Shown here piece by piece: positions 24,991 to 33,124 of a DNA stretch of 64,000 nt. The stretch comes from Bacteroidales bacterium. GTDB lineage: Bacteria > Bacteroidota > Bacteroidia > Bacteroidales > UBA932. Below the pieces are notes generated by a model. That model had not been told where the DNA came from, did no database searches, and worked only from the letters and a program-made list of their open reading frames with translations. The stretch lies in the NCBI GenBank assembly GCA_022647615.1, contig JALCKZ010000001.1, positions 1,600,178 to 1,664,177 of the forward strand, given 5' to 3'. The stretch's first letter is position 1, and the number at the start of each line of letters is the position of its first letter. A program made the position numbers and the translations under genes.

Positions 24991-25024
24991 AAAGCGGCAC
25001 ATGCAATTCTCGCATAACTAAACC

Positions 25025-25147
25025 GACTTAATCATATAAGTGTTGCTGTCGCTATTGAGTATCAGCTACATACAGTTTGGCCGAATCTGTAGGATCGGCC
25101 GAATTGTAACTATCTGATTCACAGTCCTGCCTACAGAACTTTTTTTG
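25025..25147. repeat. Dispersed repeat block 1, copy A
   Basis: About 123 bp, roughly 90% identical to 53549-53670, with a perfect core of more than 60 bp. It contains a hairpin GGCCGA/TCGGCC around CTGTAGG. That CTGTAGG can instead pair with a CCTACAG just before a run of six to seven Ts, so the block looks like a structured transcript with a terminator at its right end. Confidence 0.85.
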
Positions 25148-25160
25148 ATAATCTCATCGC

Positions 25161-25382
25161 ATGCAAAGTCTTGTTATGCTCTTGCTTGCGCCCACGGTTT
25201 TTTAACGGCTTATTGCCTAGGCTGCACTTGGTTGAAGAGGGAACTCAGATGCCATTGGTTTTGAGCAATTTTCAGCAGAAGAGCGGGGCATCTTCGGACA
25301 ACCCTCTTCAACCTGCGTTCAGCGCGGCAATGGCGCCTAAAACCTCATGGCTGCAGAGCAAGACATAACTTCAACTTTGCAT
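25161..25382. repeat. 222-bp foldback (long imperfect inverted repeat)
   Basis: Left arm 25161-25253 and right arm 25287-25382 are complementary along their lengths. Matching pieces are ATGCAAAGT at the outer ends, then GTTATG, CTTGC, TATTGCC against CATTGCC, GGTTGAAGAGGG (12 bp perfect) and AGATGCC near a 33-base loop. No open frame of note and no obvious target-site duplication. It could be a MITE-like relic or a structured RNA. Confidence 0.75.
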
Positions 25383-25390
25383 TGAATCTA

Positions 25391-25440
25391 GTCCCCATGG
25401 CCGCAGGCCCGCGACCGTAGGGAGCGTGCATCCTCGCGCA
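25391..25440. repeat. GC-rich repeat unit, further copy
   Basis: GTCCCCATGGCCGCAGGCCC followed by GCGACCGTAGGGAGCGTGCA and TCCTCGCGC. It is the same composite unit as at 24757-24848 and 53727-53765. Confidence 0.75.
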
Positions 25441-25463
25441 CGAAGTGCGCTTAACTACAGCGA

Positions 25464-25523
25464 TTTTTGCAGCGAGGGCTCGCTGCAAAAATAAAAACCC
25501 GCAAGCCAAAGCTTGCGGGTTTT
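25464..25523 (-). terminator. Two hairpins downstream of tRNA-Arg
   Basis: AAAACCCGCAAGC and GCTTGCGGGTTTT (25494-25523) form a 13-bp stem, with As and Ts at its base, and act as the tRNA terminator. Beside it, TTTTTGCAGCGAG and CTCGCTGCAAAAA (25464-25491) form a second perfect 13-bp stem with a two-base spacer. Confidence 0.8.
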
Positions 25524-25530
25524 ATTCGCG

Positions 25531-25604
25531 TGAATCGGGAGGGATTCGAACCCTCGACCCACAGCTTAGAAGGCTGTTGCTCTATCCAACTGAGCTACCG
25601 ATCC
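25531..25604 (-). tRNA. tRNA-Arg (anticodon TCT)
   Basis: On the minus strand GGATCGG pairs with CCGATTC in the acceptor. The D-arm is TAGCTCAGTTGGATAGAGC, the anticodon stem ACAGC/GCTGT encloses CTTCTAA (anticodon TCT, codon AGA), and the T-arm has GGTTCGAATCC. CCA is not encoded. Confidence 0.95.
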
Positions 25605-25720
25605 GGTATGAGTTTCGCAGTTGCTGCCGGTGTCTGCCCGGCGCTGCGAATCTCCCTCCGATTTTTTAGGCTGCAAATGTAAACATTTTTTGCCTATTGT
25701 AAAATTTTACTTCCTCAAGA

Positions 25721-26863
25721 TTACGCATTATCGCTCTTTGTGACCCCTCTTTTCTCCGTAACTTTTGTTGCCTTTGTTATCTCTGTGATTTTTGTTACTT
25801 CTGTTGCCTTTGTTATCTCTGTGATTTTTGTTACTTCTGTTGCATAATTTATATCTGTTACTTCTGTAGCTTTCGTAGACTCCATAGTATCTGCGCCCTC
25901 TGTCTTTTTCTTCTTGCCCAGTGATTCAAGTACAACTACCAGCGCAATACCAATGATTATGAATACTATAGCTATACCAACCTGTGCGCTAACCGGATGG
26001 CTGGCTGCTGAATTAATTTGTGTGACAGCATTTTGACTTGCAATCGCATTTTGAATCTCTACAAACTTTCCTGGTGTTACCGGCAGTGAAGTATCTCCGG
26101 CTGCATGATGAATAACCTCTTGCCAAGGCCATACCCTCATTAATGAACCAACCATGAAACCGCTTAGCAGTGCAATTGTCTGTGCGTAGAATTTTTTAAG
26201 CATCCAGCTTAGCAAGTGTGAGAATGCAATGATTCCGGCGGCAGCTCCAATTGCAAACAGCAGCAGTACGGGGAGGTTAAACGTGCTTAGCGCGTTCATA
26301 ACATATTCATATTTAACAAGAAGCAGCAGAACAAAGCTTCCTGAAATTCCCGGAAGTATCATTGCGCAAATTGCTATTGCACCGCAAAGCATTATAAACC
26401 ACCAATCGTCAGTCGTTTGGGTAGGGGAAGCCATGCATACAAATACCGCTATTGCAATTCCAACTAATAGGCAAATTATTGTCCCGAGATTCCATTTCTT
26501 TATCTCAGCAAATATGTAAAAACAGGAGACAAGAATTAATCCAAAAAAGAAACTCCATGTTGCAATAGGCTGATATGTAAGTAAATAAACCATCAGTTTG
26601 GCAAGCGAAAATGCGCTCACCAGAATGCCCAGCAAAATACATGAAAGAAATGCAAGGTCAGTGGCTTTTGCAAATTCTTTAAATTTCCCTTTAAGTAAAA
26701 GCTTGAGATTTACCAGGTTAAAAGATTTAATGGATTCTATCAGCTCCTCATAAATCCCTGTCAGGAATGCTATCGTACCTCCGCTAACTCCAGGGATTAC
26801 GTTTGCCATTCCAATGCCAATGCCCTTAAGGGTAAGGATTGAGTATTTTGTTAAATCGCTCAT
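25721..26863 (-). CDS. popT: DUF368 polyprenyl-phosphate transporter (PopT)
   Basis: A 380-residue inner-membrane protein. DUF368 proteins, with the DedA family, were shown to return undecaprenyl phosphate across the membrane for cell-wall and surface-polymer synthesis. Two internally related re-entrant motifs mark the family: ANVIPGVSGGTIAFLTGIYE at the N-terminus and AMILPGISGSFVLLLLVKYE in the middle. About eight hydrophobic segments are visible. The last 70 residues are unusual: a Thr/Lys/Glu/Val-rich tail with a repeated KITEITKATEVT unit encoded by a 36-bp tandem repeat, ending KRGVTKSDNA. The tail follows the last helix and should be cytosolic or periplasmic depending on topology. The gene lies 41 bp after a TPR gene and probably shares its transcript. 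Confidence 0.88.
   Translation of the reverse strand: MSDLTKYSILTLKGIGIGMANVIPGVSGGTIAFLTGIYEELIESIKSFNLVNLKLLLKGKFKEFAKATDLAFLSCILLGILVSAFSLAKLMVYLLTYQPIATWSFFFGLILVSCFYIFAEIKKWNLGTIICLLVGIAIAVFVCMASPTQTTDDWWFIMLCGAIAICAMILPGISGSFVLLLLVKYEYVMNALSTFNLPVLLLFAIGAAAGIIAFSHLLSWMLKKFYAQTIALLSGFMVGSLMRVWPWQEVIHHAAGDTSLPVTPGKFVEIQNAIASQNAVTQINSAASHPVSAQVGIAIVFIIIGIALVVVLESLGKKKKTEGADTMESTKATEVTDINYATEVTKITEITKATEVTKITEITKATKVTEKRGVTKSDNA
25767..25838. repeat. 36-bp in-frame tandem repeat in the popT tail
   Basis: Two identical 36-bp units (25767-25802 and 25803-25838) and a degenerate third. They encode 12-residue repeats rich in Thr, Glu and Lys. The period is a multiple of three, so copy-number change would keep the frame. 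Confidence 0.9.
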
Positions 26864-26904
26864 TGATTGAAGTTTATTAGTATGATGTTTAATAGGTTGC
26901 TAAA

Positions 26905-28020
26905 TTATTTGTTGCTCTTAGGTTTATGATTATTCCCTTCGGCTGATTTGACTTTGTTACTTTTATTTCTATTTTTTTTGCCGGTTCCCGTGGACTTAAT
27001 TTTATTGAGGCATTTTAACCCATCTTTGGCCTCTTTGCAATTTTTATCTAGCATTAGCGCCTTCCTGAACAAAATTTCAGCTTCTCCATAATCTCCAAGC
27101 CCCATGTAGCCCTGTGCTAATCCAACAGTTCCGTGTACGTTCTTCTTTTCCAGCCTGCAAAAGTCTGTAAAATATTTTATTGCATTTTTGAACTCCCCTA
27201 AGTTCAACGATATAATTCCAAGGCTAAATAGAGCGGAGTCATTATTTGGGTTTAAAGAGACAGCATATTCCAATGCGTCAACGGCCTCTCTGACCATTTT
27301 AAGTCTACAGTAAATTGCCCCTAAGACAGACCAGTTTATATCATCAAATGGGTTGATAGCCAAACTTTTCTTGTAATATTCCAAAGATTTTTCCAATTCC
27401 CCAATCCTTTCCAGGCAAGATGCGTATACTTCATAAGCATTGGCCAAATCACAATCATCCATAGGATAATCATTTTTTTTGCACCACCTGTTTTCCAATG
27501 CGTTGGACCTGTCAAGATAAAAAATAGCCTCGCGATAGTTTTCTACATATATGCACTCTTGTGCTAAGTTATGGACTGAGTTATATATGTCCTCCGGGTA
27601 TTCCTCAACTTCCATGGCTTTATCAAAAGCGCTGCGAGCATCATCCCATTTTTTCCTCCTAATAAAAATTCTGGCGTATAGCAGATAAAATTCAGAATTA
27701 TCTGGGAAAGCGTTTTGGTATTTGTTCAGCACACTCTCTGCTTCATCTGCTTTGTCGTTTAAAAGAAGTGATTCACAATATTTTATGACTAAATCTGAAG
27801 AGTACGGGTATTTATCAAACGCTGCAGCTGAAACAACAGCAGCCTTGGAAAGATCATCTCTATCTACGTATGAATCTATTATAAAATTATACTCATCCTC
27901 GGACAATTCTATAGACTGATATGTGCCTTTTTTGTATGCAGCATCAAACTTTTTGAAAAGCCTGACCAGACGCGCATACTCTGGATTTTCAAACTCATCG
28001 CTATGATTGATGTTGTCCAT
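26905..28020 (-). CDS. Cytosolic tetratricopeptide-repeat protein
   Basis: A 371-residue protein without signal peptide or membrane helix. TPR units run from about residue 35 to 335; the clearest are KSLEYYKKSLAINPFDDINW, EAVDALEYAVSLNPNNDSAL and EAEILFRKALMLDKNCKEA. The last 30 residues are a basic, Lys/Asn/Ser-rich tail (KKNRNKSNKVKS). TPR proteins mediate protein contacts; the basic tail might bind nucleic acid or membrane. Its first 20 bases overlap the end of the upstream gene, implying coupled translation, and popT follows. A protein of this kind occurs beside its upstream neighbour in other Bacteroidales, to my recollection, but I cannot name a function. Confidence 0.85.
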   Translation of the reverse strand: MDNINHSDEFENPEYARLVRLFKKFDAAYKKGTYQSIELSEDEYNFIIDSYVDRDDLSKAAVVSAAAFDKYPYSSDLVIKYCESLLLNDKADEAESVLNKYQNAFPDNSEFYLLYARIFIRRKKWDDARSAFDKAMEVEEYPEDIYNSVHNLAQECIYVENYREAIFYLDRSNALENRWCKKNDYPMDDCDLANAYEVYASCLERIGELEKSLEYYKKSLAINPFDDINWSVLGAIYCRLKMVREAVDALEYAVSLNPNNDSALFSLGIISLNLGEFKNAIKYFTDFCRLEKKNVHGTVGLAQGYMGLGDYGEAEILFRKALMLDKNCKEAKDGLKCLNKIKSTGTGKKNRNKSNKVKSAEGNNHKPKSNK

Positions 28021-28585
28021 TTTCTCCTCCTGCTTTTATTGCTTTAACATAATGGAAAACCTGCTTCACATACTCTACCTCATCCAGCGTTCTTTTGTAT
28101 TCTCCCTCTAATACCATTGAGTATAAAGATATTGCAGAGGAGCGCATTCCAATGGAAAACTTGGATTTTGCTCTCTTTGTTATGTAGTCAAATTTAAAAT
28201 CGCTGCGGCTGTTGAAGTTTATGAACAGGTCGTAAACATGGCTGAAAAACTTTGCAGTTCTGTGAATATCAGGAATGCCCATCCAGCTTAGGTAGTTCTT
28301 GGTAATAATTGTAAGGTTTGGATTTTCACCTATTTCAGGAATTGAAGCCAGGATTTTCTTGTAAGCGTTCCTCTTTGATTCAATAATCAATCCTTTATAC
28401 TGGATGTCCTGTCCTGATATGCAATCAATTATTTGTTTAAGCACTTCTCCTGATTCAGCGGACCTGATGTTATATGCAAAGCCTATTAGATTGATATCCT
28501 TTAAGTTACGATACTCCGCAGGTATATCCCTGGACGGAGTCAAAGGGAACTTCTTGTTCAGATATGTTCTAAGAGCCTTCAGCAT
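28001..28585 (-). CDS. Conserved Bacteroidota protein, DUF6913-like
   Basis: About 194 residues from the ATG at 28585 (MLKALRTYLNKKFPL). A longer frame starts at 28681, but that start lies inside clpB and a -7 element (28606-28613) falls between the two, so the shorter start is preferred. The protein has a Lys/Arg-rich N-terminus, then NINLIGF-like beta strands (INLIGFAYNIRSAE, LTIITKNYLSWMGIPDI) and the C-terminal FDYITKRAKSKFSIGM. This pattern resembles DUF6913, a small Bacteroidota family of unknown function. I am not certain of the assignment. It overlaps the TPR gene by 20 bp, suggesting the two work together. Confidence 0.7.
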   Translation of the reverse strand: MLKALRTYLNKKFPLTPSRDIPAEYRNLKDINLIGFAYNIRSAESGEVLKQIIDCISGQDIQYKGLIIESKRNAYKKILASIPEIGENPNLTIITKNYLSWMGIPDIHRTAKFFSHVYDLFINFNSRSDFKFDYITKRAKSKFSIGMRSSAISLYSMVLEGEYKRTLDEVEYVKQVFHYVKAIKAGGENGQHQS

Positions 28586-28605
28586 AGTAAATGAGATAAC
28601 CGTCG

Positions 28606-28613
28606 CAAAAATA
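28606..28613 (-). promoter_or_regulatory. -7 element for the DUF6913-like/TPR/popT genes
   Basis: On the minus strand TATTTTTG matches TAnnTTTG 20 bp before ATG 28585. No clear TTG at -33. It suggests that these genes are separable from clpB. Confidence 0.45.
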
Positions 28614-28646
28614 GCAAAAATCCCGCCAATCTCTTGGTGGGACTCT

Positions 28647-30788
28647 TTATTTGAATAATAGCTGATTATTCTTGTAGTCAATCTTGATTTTTTTACCGGA
28701 AGATATCTCTCCGCTAATCAATTTTTCTGCAAGGGTATTGATGACCTCTTTTTGCAGCAGCCGCTTGATAGGGCGGGCGCCGTATGCTATATCATAACCC
28801 TTGTTGGCCAAATAGTTAAGAGCGCTTTCCGTAAAGTCCAGCGTAATGCCTTTCTCCTTCAAAGTGTTCTCTATCTGATTGATCTGCAGTTTTAATATTC
28901 CTTTAACCTCTTCTTTTCCAAGTGGCTGGAACATTATGATTTCATCAATCCTGTTTAAAAATTCCGGTCTGATGCTCTTCTTAAGAATAGCCATTACTTT
29001 CTCTTTGCACTCAGCCATCATCTGCGTTTTATTGCTCTCATTTATCCTGGACATGTAGTCCTGAATAATATCGGCGCCAACGTTGCTGGTCATAATCAAG
29101 ATGGTATTCTTAAAGTTGACAGTCCTTCCTTTGCCGTCCGTAAGACGTCCGTCATCAAGTACTTGCAGAAGTATGTTAAATACATCCGGATGTGCTTTTT
29201 CAATTTCATCAAACAATACAACCGAGTATGGTTTGCGCCTTACAGCCTCTGTCAGCTGGCCGCCTTCATCATATCCAACGTATCCCGGAGGCGCTCCAAT
29301 TAAACGAGTTACAGCAAAACTCTCCTGATATTCGCTCATGTCTATTCTTGTCATAAGGTTCTCATCGTTGAACAAAAATTCCGCAAGAGCTTTTGCCAGT
29401 TCCGTCTTTCCAACACCGGTAGTACCCATGAACAGGAAAGAACCTATTGGTCTCTTCTCGCTCTGAAGCCCTGCACGTGAACGCCTTACAGCATCAGCGA
29501 CAGCTTCTATCGCCTCATCTTGTCCTACAACTCTTTTATGCAATTCTTCCTCCAAATGAAGCAGCTTATCCTTTTCACTCTGCAGCATTCTTTTAACAGG
29601 TATGCCTGTCCATTTTGCAACAACCTCTGCAATATCCTCCGGCTTAACCTCTTCATTAATCAAAGGATGCTCATTGCTCTCCTCCTTTTTCTTAAGTGCG
29701 GCAATCTCTTTCTCCAAACTTGCTACTTTGCCGTAGCGGATCTCAGCAACCTTTGCATAATCGCCGCTTCTTTCCGCCTCGTCGGCTTCAAATTTAAGCT
29801 TGTCAATATCTTGTCTTTTGGTTTGTATGCTATCCAAAAGAGATTTCTCCTCCTTCCACTGCTTGTTGTATATATCCTGTTGTTTCTTAAGTGATTCCAG
29901 CTGATTATTAATTTCAGTCAGCTTTGGAGATTTGCCCTCTCTTCTAATAGCTTCTCTCTCAATTTCCAGCTGTTTTACTTTTCTGTTAAGCTCATCAATT
30001 TCCTCAGGGACAGAGTTCATCTCCAGCCTCAATTTTGCAGCCGCCTCATCCATCAGGTCAATCGCCTTATCCGGCAAGTACCTGTTAGTTATGTATCTGT
30101 GAGATAATTCAACTGCGGCAATGATAGCATCATCCTCTATTTTTACCTTATGATGGTTCTCATATTTTGGCTTCAAACCTCTTAGTATAGAGATGCTTTC
30201 AGCAGGTGACGGCTCATCTACCATTACCATCTGGAACCTTCTCTCCAGCGCCTTGTCTTGCTCAAAATATTTTTGATACTCATCCAAAGTGGTTGAACCA
30301 ACGCATCTCAGTTCTCCTCTGGAAAGTGCAGGTTTTAAGATATTTGCGGCATCCATAGCTCCGCTTGTCTGGCCCGCTCCAACCAAAGTGTGAATCTCAT
30401 CTATGTATAGAATAATCTCTCCGTTGCTGTCAACTACCTCTTTTATAACGCTTTTCAGCCTCTCTTCAAATTCTCCCTGATACTTTGCTCCTGCAATCAA
30501 TGCTCCCATGTCCAAAGAATAAATCACTTTGTCCTTTAGATTTTCTGCAACGTCACCGTGTACTACTCTTTGCGCAAGCCCCTCTGCAATAGCGGTTTTG
30601 CCTACGCCTGGCTCTCCCACAAGAATAGGGTTGTTCTTTGTTCTCCTGCTAAGGATTTGCAGAACTCTTCTAATCTCATCATCCCTTCCAATGACCGGGT
30701 CCAGCTTGCCTGCCTTTGCCCTCTGATTCAAATTGACGGCATAGCGGTCCAGCGCTTTTTCCTGTGATTGATTGTTGTTCATTTCCAT
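28647..30788 (-). CDS. clpB: ClpB disaggregase lacking the N-terminal domain
   Basis: A 713-residue AAA+ chaperone that rescues aggregated proteins with DnaK. Nucleotide domain 1 has Walker A GEPGVGKTAIAEG and Walker B ILYIDEIHTLVGAG. The coiled-coil middle domain spans about 240-360 and is full length. Domain 2 has GTTGVGKTELAKAL and VVLFDEIEKAHPDVF, with sensor motif SIRPEFLNRIDE. Typical ClpB has about 860 residues; here the first ~150 (substrate-binding Clp N-domain) are absent. A good Shine-Dalgarno (AAAGGAG) precedes the ATG, and an in-frame stop lies roughly 50 bases upstream, so this is a true short form, equivalent to the ClpB-delta-N made from an internal start in other bacteria. 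No heat-shock operator was seen. Confidence 0.95.
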   Translation of the reverse strand: MEMNNNQSQEKALDRYAVNLNQRAKAGKLDPVIGRDDEIRRVLQILSRRTKNNPILVGEPGVGKTAIAEGLAQRVVHGDVAENLKDKVIYSLDMGALIAGAKYQGEFEERLKSVIKEVVDSNGEIILYIDEIHTLVGAGQTSGAMDAANILKPALSRGELRCVGSTTLDEYQKYFEQDKALERRFQMVMVDEPSPAESISILRGLKPKYENHHKVKIEDDAIIAAVELSHRYITNRYLPDKAIDLMDEAAAKLRLEMNSVPEEIDELNRKVKQLEIEREAIRREGKSPKLTEINNQLESLKKQQDIYNKQWKEEKSLLDSIQTKRQDIDKLKFEADEAERSGDYAKVAEIRYGKVASLEKEIAALKKKEESNEHPLINEEVKPEDIAEVVAKWTGIPVKRMLQSEKDKLLHLEEELHKRVVGQDEAIEAVADAVRRSRAGLQSEKRPIGSFLFMGTTGVGKTELAKALAEFLFNDENLMTRIDMSEYQESFAVTRLIGAPPGYVGYDEGGQLTEAVRRKPYSVVLFDEIEKAHPDVFNILLQVLDDGRLTDGKGRTVNFKNTILIMTSNVGADIIQDYMSRINESNKTQMMAECKEKVMAILKKSIRPEFLNRIDEIIMFQPLGKEEVKGILKLQINQIENTLKEKGITLDFTESALNYLANKGYDIAYGARPIKRLLQKEVINTLAEKLISGEISSGKKIKIDYKNNQLLFK

Positions 30789-31022
30789 AATATTATCTCC
30801 TTTTTGCCTATTAGCTCTCTGTTTAAGCTCTCTTCAATCTGCTATTACATCTTTTTAAGCTACCCTCTATTTTTTAAGCTACCTTCTATTCGCCTTTGCA
30901 GCTGAGTTTCTTAAGCAACATTATACCTCTCAAATCTTCTACCAGCAGTGCATAAATTCCTGAAAAACCTCATTTTGTGACAATCTGGCACGGATTTGCT
31001 CTTTTTTGTAAGACAAAAATGT

Positions 31023-31030
31023 TATATTTG
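31023..31030 (+). promoter_or_regulatory. -7 element for queE
   Basis: TATATTTG matches TAnnTTTG. It overlaps a possible GTG start at 31030, which argues that translation begins at the ATG at 31045, giving a very short leader. A -33 TTG at the standard distance is not evident. Confidence 0.5.
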
Positions 31031-31044
31031 TGTCTAATAGTCAG

Positions 31045-31728
31045 ATGCGTTCAAAAAGGACGCTGGGGTTATTTAACAGCAGTTATAGCAGAGTGAGAAA
31101 AAATTACGAATATCCGGAGCTGAAAGGCGGCAAATTTTTGCCCTTGGTAGAGAGCTTTTATACTATTCAGGGAGAGGGTTTTAATACCGGCAAGCCGGCA
31201 TATTTTATAAGACTTGGAGGTTGTGATGTCGGCTGCAGCTGGTGCGATTCTAAAGAGAGCTGGAATCCTGAAAAGTTCCCGCCCGTTGATATAGATGTAA
31301 TTGTAAAGGAGGCTGTAAAATGCCCCGCAAAAGCAATTGTTCTTACAGGTGGAGAGCCTCTTAATTATCCTCTCGACAGTTTGTGCAATGCTTTAAGAAA
31401 GAACGGATTGCAGATATTTTTGGAGACCAGCGGCAGCAGTCCTCTGTCGGGAGTATTTGACTGGATATGCCTCTCTCCAAAGAAGAAGAAAAAGCCGCTG
31501 CCGGGGATTTATCCTGTGGCAAGTGAGCTTAAGGTTATTATTGAGGGCGCGGAAGATTTTGAGTGGGCTGAATATAACAGGAAGCTGGTGGGGGAGAAGT
31601 GCCGGCTTTACCTGCAGCCGGAGTGGAGCAGAATGAAAACTGTTATGCCGCTGATAGTTGAGTATGTGAAAATGCATCCGGAATGGAACGTGTCTTTGCA
31701 GACACATAAGTTTATGAGAATTCCATAA
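31045..31728 (+). CDS. queE: 7-carboxy-7-deazaguanine synthase QueE
   Basis: A radical-SAM enzyme of about 227 residues that makes the 7-deazaguanine ring in the queuosine/preQ0 pathway. The N-terminal ESFYTIQGEGFNTGKPAYFI and cysteine motif GGCDVGCSWCDSKESW match the family, with the three Fe-S cysteines in the CxxxCxxC spacing. VLTGGEPLNYPL is the SAM-binding GGE motif. The C-terminus (LYLQPEWSRMKT; SLQTHKFMRIP) also fits. The N-terminus has about 25 extra basic residues compared with typical members. No other que gene lies in the window. One 9-mer copy is at 31444. Confidence 0.94.
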   Translation: MRSKRTLGLFNSSYSRVRKNYEYPELKGGKFLPLVESFYTIQGEGFNTGKPAYFIRLGGCDVGCSWCDSKESWNPEKFPPVDIDVIVKEAVKCPAKAIVLTGGEPLNYPLDSLCNALRKNGLQIFLETSGSSPLSGVFDWICLSPKKKKKPLPGIYPVASELKVIIEGAEDFEWAEYNRKLVGEKCRLYLQPEWSRMKTVMPLIVEYVKMHPEWNVSLQTHKFMRIP

Positions 31729-31825
31729 ATGATTAGATATCAGCTATTAATAAGCTTTTTAATGAGAAGAAAATAATTGGAATTTATATTTTAGATAAAA
31801 TAATTATTAATTAAAATAGTATTAA

Positions 31826-33046
31826 ATGAAAAAAATATTTGCATTACTGACAATTGCATTGCTTTGCGCAACAACAACTTACAGCTTTGCACAAAATAGC
31901 GGGGCAAAGAAAGACTCCGGCTATGTATTCACCACAGATTTGGCTATTCCAATTAGCGGCATCAGAAATCAGGGAAGTTCCGGCACTTGCTGGGCATTCT
32001 CTACAACTTCATTTCTGGAGAGCGAGGCTATAAAGAAAGGAACTGCTGATACCAGCATTGCTCTATCTACTTGGTACACAGTTTACAAAAACTATCAGGA
32101 AAAATTTGTAAAGTATGTTCGCCTGGACGGAACTCTTAATTTTGCAGAGGGCGGCGCATCTATGGATGTTGTCCACTCTTATCAAGATTACGGCGTTGTT
32201 TTGGAGAAGGATATGCCTTGCCTGAGAGGGGATGAGAAGAGAATCAATTTCTCAGAAATGTTCTCTGTTCTTGACGGTTACACAAAGGCTTTTGTAGCAA
32301 ATACAAAGCACAAGATTTCTGCTCAGGACAAATGGATGGCTCCTTTCAATGCTATTCTTGATTCTTATCTTGGCAAATGCCCGGACAAAGTTACTTACAA
32401 AGGTGTTGAATATTCACCTAAAGAGTTTGTAACCAAAGGTTTAAAACTGGATATGGATGATTATGTTTCTATCACATCTTATACTCATCACCCTTTCTAT
32501 TCACAGTTTGCAGTTGAGGTTCCTGACAATTGGCGCTGGGATTTGAGCTACAATGTTCCTATGAATGAAATGATGGAAATCATTGATTATGCTCTTGCAA
32601 ATGGTTACACAATTGCCTGGGGTTCAGACGTTAGTGAGAACGGTTTTACTCGCGACGGTATTGCTGTTGTTCCGGATGTTGTAGCTAATGAAAAGGCTGC
32701 AGGTTCTGACCAGGAGCGTTGGGTAGGCAAAGATCCTAACCAGAAAAAGGCTGACATTTACAATCTTAACAAGCCTGGAAAAGAGATGACCATTACTCAG
32801 GAGATGAGACAGGAAGGTTATGATAATAAGACAACTACAGATGACCACGGTCTTCAGATTTATGGTATTGCACATGACCAGAACGGTACAAAGTATTACA
32901 TGGTAAAGAACTCATGGGGCAAGACCGGAAAGTATCAGGGCATTTGGTATGCATCAGTTCCATTTGTACAATTCAAGACAATGGACTTTGTCGTTAACAA
33001 GAACGGCATTCCAAAAGAACTTCGCAAGAAGTTAGGTATCAAGTAG
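31826..33046 (+). CDS. Secreted C1 cysteine peptidase, PepC/bleomycin-hydrolase type (1)
   Basis: A 406-residue protein with signal peptide (MKKIFALLTIALLCATTTYS). The papain-fold catalytic residues are in place: Gln-containing oxyanion motif IRNQGSSGTCWAFSTTSFLE with Cys55, catalytic His in DDHGLQIYGIAHD, and Asn in VKNSWGKTGK. Such enzymes are aminopeptidases of the PepC/BlmH group; in Bacteroidota they are often exported and act on peptides in the periplasm. PepC-like features include EGGASMDVVHSYQDYGVV and the SYTHHPFYSQF segment. A paralogue follows 78 bp downstream. Expression as a pair is likely, with a hairpin between them. Confidence 0.92.
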   Translation: MKKIFALLTIALLCATTTYSFAQNSGAKKDSGYVFTTDLAIPISGIRNQGSSGTCWAFSTTSFLESEAIKKGTADTSIALSTWYTVYKNYQEKFVKYVRLDGTLNFAEGGASMDVVHSYQDYGVVLEKDMPCLRGDEKRINFSEMFSVLDGYTKAFVANTKHKISAQDKWMAPFNAILDSYLGKCPDKVTYKGVEYSPKEFVTKGLKLDMDDYVSITSYTHHPFYSQFAVEVPDNWRWDLSYNVPMNEMMEIIDYALANGYTIAWGSDVSENGFTRDGIAVVPDVVANEKAAGSDQERWVGKDPNQKKADIYNLNKPGKEMTITQEMRQEGYDNKTTTDDHGLQIYGIAHDQNGTKYYMVKNSWGKTGKYQGIWYASVPFVQFKTMDFVVNKNGIPKELRKKLGIK

Positions 33047-33070
33047 TAATAACAAAGCTATTTATTAATA

Positions 33071-33108
33071 ATCCCGATGGATTAAAGAAAAATTTAATCT
33101 GTCGGGAT
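33071..33108. repeat. Hairpin between the two C1 peptidases
   Basis: ATCCCGA and TCGGGAT pair at the base, GATTAAA and TTTAATC above, with a TG/TG internal mismatch and a six-base loop. The right arm contains a 9-mer copy (33099-33107). No T-run follows on the plus strand, so it may stabilise or attenuate the mRNA rather than terminate it. Confidence 0.65.
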
Positions 33109-33124
33109 ATAAAAAATAATTAAA

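Noticed and set aside
24734..25031. Open frames of 60-93 codons on both strands
   Set aside because: They lie in the GC-rich repeat cluster, have Arg/Ala/Cys-rich low-complexity translations, and follow from the absence of AT-rich stop codons.
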